Shown: positions 7,520 to 8,828 of the stretch, piece after piece
Layout: the number at the start of each line of letters is the position of its first letter
Numbering within the stretch: the first letter of the stretch is position 1
DNA from: an uncultured Gammaproteobacteria bacterium
GTDB lineage: Bacteria; Pseudomonadota; Gammaproteobacteria; Pseudomonadales; Pseudohongiellaceae
Direction of reading: 5' to 3'
DNA length: 8,828 nucleotides
Assembly (NCBI GenBank): GCA_903926285.1
Contig: CAIYIP010000016.1
Span: 1 to 8,828, forward strand
Position numbers and translations under genes: made by a program
Notes under the pieces: model-generated
What the model was told of the DNA's origin: nothing
The model's input: the letters and a program-made list of their open reading frames with translations, nothing else
Databases searched by the model: none

Positions 7520-7591
7520 ATGTCTGGAGGGTCAATAGCTTTGCTCGGATGGTGCGGGCTAACTATACTCGCTCGCTTTATGGCCATGTGA
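7520..7591 (+). CDS. Possible 23-codon leader reading frame (weak)
   Basis: An ATG at 7520 is preceded by AGAGGAAG (7508-7515), a good ribosome binding site about 6 nt away. It opens a 23-codon frame that begins MSGGSIALLGWCGLTI and stops at TGA 7589-7591, 8 nt before the ATG of the next gene. The peptide is mildly hydrophobic and matches nothing I know. Its value would lie in coupling translation to the downstream gene, which has no good site of its own. It conflicts with the candidate promoter at 7541-7569, which starts transcription downstream of this ATG. Chance is quite possible. Confidence 0.2.
   Translation: MSGGSIALLGWCGLTILARFMAM
7541..7569 (+). promoter_or_regulatory. Candidate promoter for the CBM9/DUF5916-type gene
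   Basis: TATACT (7564-7569, five of six consensus bases) lies 17 nt after TTGCTC (7541-7546, which keeps only the TTG of the -35 box). A start near 7576 would leave a leader of about 24 nt before ATG 7600. The weak -35 box suggests an activator or a chance match. Confidence 0.35.
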
Positions 7592-7599
7592 TCCACCCT

Positions 7600-8828
7600 A
7601 TGAAGTTAAGCATTATCCCAATCCTGCTATTGGCAGTCCTTGCTGATCAGGTCGCCTTTGGCCAGGCGCCTGCTGCAGCTGCCAACCCGTCAGTAACTGA
7701 AACTGGCGTAACGGAAACTGGCAGTCGCAAAAATGTTGCCATACACCGCACCGAACTGGAGCCCGAGATCGACGGCATCCTGGATGACGAAATCTGGCGT
7801 AATGCGACCGTGATTTCCGACATGCACCAGTTCCAGCCCCTCGATCATGGCGAGCCGACTGAACGTTCAGAATTCTATCTGGCCTACAACGAGCGTTTTC
7901 TTTATGTCGGCGCGCGTTTATTTGACAGTGAGCCTTCCGGGATCAGTGCCCGCCAGATGATGCAGGGTGGAAGCCTGGGTTTCGACGATGCCTTTGAGTT
8001 TATTCTGGATACCTTCAACAATGGTCGTACCGGTTATTCGTTTCAGGTTAATCCGAACGGAATCCGGGGCCAGGGCGTGTATGAAAACCCCAATACGCTG
8101 AACCGCGACTGGAATGGCATCTGGCAGGTCGAGAGCCGCATTGATGACCAGGGCTGGACAGCCGAAGTGGCGATACCCTTCAACACCTTAAATTTTGATC
8201 CCACTACTGAAGACTGGGGATTTACCATTGCCCGTACTATTTCCCGCAAACGGGAAGAAATTGCCTGGTCGTCCTTCAACCGCAATATCAATCCGTCGAC
8301 GACTGGCCTGATTTCCGGCATTCGCGATATCAAGCAGGGCATTGGCCTTGATATCATTCCATCCATCGCAGTGGCGGCGAACCAAAACTACATCAACGAA
8401 ACTTCCGACCAACGTGTTGACCCGTCGCTGAACGTATTTTACAAGCTCACGCCCAACCTGACCGGCGCGATCACCCTGAACACAGATTTCTCCGCAACTG
8501 AGGTGGATAACAGGCAGGTAAATCTGTCACGGTTCTCGCTGTTCTTCCCGGAAAAACGTGACTTCTTTCTGCAGGATGTCGATATTTTTGCCTTTGGCGG
8601 TCGGGGCGGTGGTGGCACTGGAGGCGGAGGTGGTGGCGGGGGCGGTGGCGGCAACTTCAACAACAACCAGAATGGCATCCCGTTTTATTCCCGCCGCATT
8701 GGTTTGAGCCGAACAGGGCAGCCGGTTGATATCAATGCCGGCCTAAAAATGACCGGCAGGGTTGGTGACTGGAACGTCGGGGCGCTGGCGGTGCAGCAGG
8801 GTGAAGATGGCACGCTGGACACGCAGCA
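7600..8828 (+). CDS. CBM9-domain / DUF5916-type outer-membrane protein, 3' end cut by window
   Basis: An open frame of 409 complete codons runs to the window end without a stop. Residues 1-21 are a signal peptide (MKLSIIPILLLAVLA, likely cleavage after AFG21). A CBM9-like beta-sandwich spans about 48-227, with IDGILDDEIW (57-66), FDDAFEFILDTFNNG (129-143) and EVAIPFNTLNF (189-199). A DUF5916-like barrel then begins, with its hallmark FFPEKRDFFLQ (315-325) and SRRIGLSRTGQPV (364-376). Family members are commonly about 700-900 residues, so roughly half is missing. The role is not established for the family; an outer-membrane barrel with a sugar-binding-like exposed or periplasmic domain is inferred. 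A glycine-rich stretch (333-351, with eleven glycines in a row at 341-351) interrupts the barrel. I chose ATG 7600 because the signal peptide begins there. The frame is open further upstream, with ATGs at 7549 and 7459, but neither has a convincing ribosome binding site, and 7600 has none either. Confidence 0.85.
   Translation, partial: MKLSIIPILLLAVLADQVAFGQAPAAAANPSVTETGVTETGSRKNVAIHRTELEPEIDGILDDEIWRNATVISDMHQFQPLDHGEPTERSEFYLAYNERFLYVGARLFDSEPSGISARQMMQGGSLGFDDAFEFILDTFNNGRTGYSFQVNPNGIRGQGVYENPNTLNRDWNGIWQVESRIDDQGWTAEVAIPFNTLNFDPTTEDWGFTIARTISRKREEIAWSSFNRNINPSTTGLISGIRDIKQGIGLDIIPSIAVAANQNYINETSDQRVDPSLNVFYKLTPNLTGAITLNTDFSATEVDNRQVNLSRFSLFFPEKRDFFLQDVDIFAFGGRGGGGTGGGGGGGGGGGNFNNNQNGIPFYSRRIGLSRTGQPVDINAGLKMTGRVGDWNVGALAVQQGEDGTLDTQ
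8596..8652 (+). repeat. Glycine-codon repeat (polyglycine tract) inside the barrel gene
   Basis: Nineteen codons here encode seventeen glycines, interrupted by one Arg and one Thr, and end with eleven consecutive glycine codons (8620-8652). All four glycine codons are mixed (GGA, GGC, GGT, GGG), so the tract is not a pure trinucleotide repeat and is less prone to slippage. An asparagine-rich NFNNNQNG follows. It falls between two conserved DUF5916-like motifs, where a surface loop or turn would be expected. Confidence 0.8.

Larger units (their letters stand above)
7273..7599. other. Divergent intergenic region between receptor and CBM9/DUF5916 gene
   Basis: This 327-nt stretch holds the control regions of two outer-membrane protein genes read in opposite directions. 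The middle (about 7355-7475) is AT-richer than the flanks. I see candidate promoters at each side, a GATC cluster with a short palindrome, and a short possible reading frame, each listed separately. I see no recognisable riboswitch, small RNA or operator of a named regulator. Confidence 0.7.

Noticed and set aside
8439..8678. Minus-strand frame with a striking polyproline run
   Set aside because: The prolines are the reverse complement of the glycine codons in the CBM9/DUF5916-type gene, whose frame is supported by conserved motifs on both sides.

Overview
The window looks like a piece of a gammaproteobacterial chromosome, perhaps from a marine or environmental lineage. The reasons are a GC content that looks mid-range, a large TonB-dependent receptor of the 'EEIQITGSR' type, a MacA/MacB-like efflux operon, and an outer-membrane CBM9/DUF5916-type protein. 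The organism call is inference from protein style; no rRNA or tRNA gene is present to anchor it. I see no mobile element, CRISPR array or RNA gene.

Positions 1-4124 (+ strand) hold a tightly packed gene group. It starts with the C-terminal part of a MarR-type regulator cut by the window start. A MacA-like periplasmic adaptor follows, then a stand-alone ABC ATPase and a MacB/FtsX-type permease. The junctions are very tight: the adaptor start lies 5 nt past the regulator stop, and the next two genes overlap as TGATG and ATGA. After 74 nt comes a GNAT acetyltransferase with a strong ribosome binding site. Together the adaptor, ATPase and permease would form a tripartite-type exporter driven by ATP and needing a TolC-like outer-membrane channel encoded elsewhere. 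The MarR protein probably controls the operon.

Positions 4125-4203 separate two convergent units and contain a clear intrinsic terminator for the minus-strand gene. Positions 4204-7272 (- strand) encode a complete 1022-residue TonB-dependent receptor with signal peptide, plug, barrel and C-terminal phenylalanine.

Positions 7273-7599 are a 327-nt divergent intergenic region. It has candidate promoters for both flanking genes, a cluster of four GATC sites and a possible short leader reading frame. From 7600 to the window end (+ strand) runs an open frame with no stop. It encodes the first 409 residues of a secreted protein with an N-terminal CBM9-like domain and the start of a DUF5916-like outer-membrane barrel, broken by an unusual polyglycine stretch. 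The receptor and this protein are divergently transcribed and both are expected at the outer membrane. Whether they work together on one substrate is an open inference and is the most interesting question in the window.
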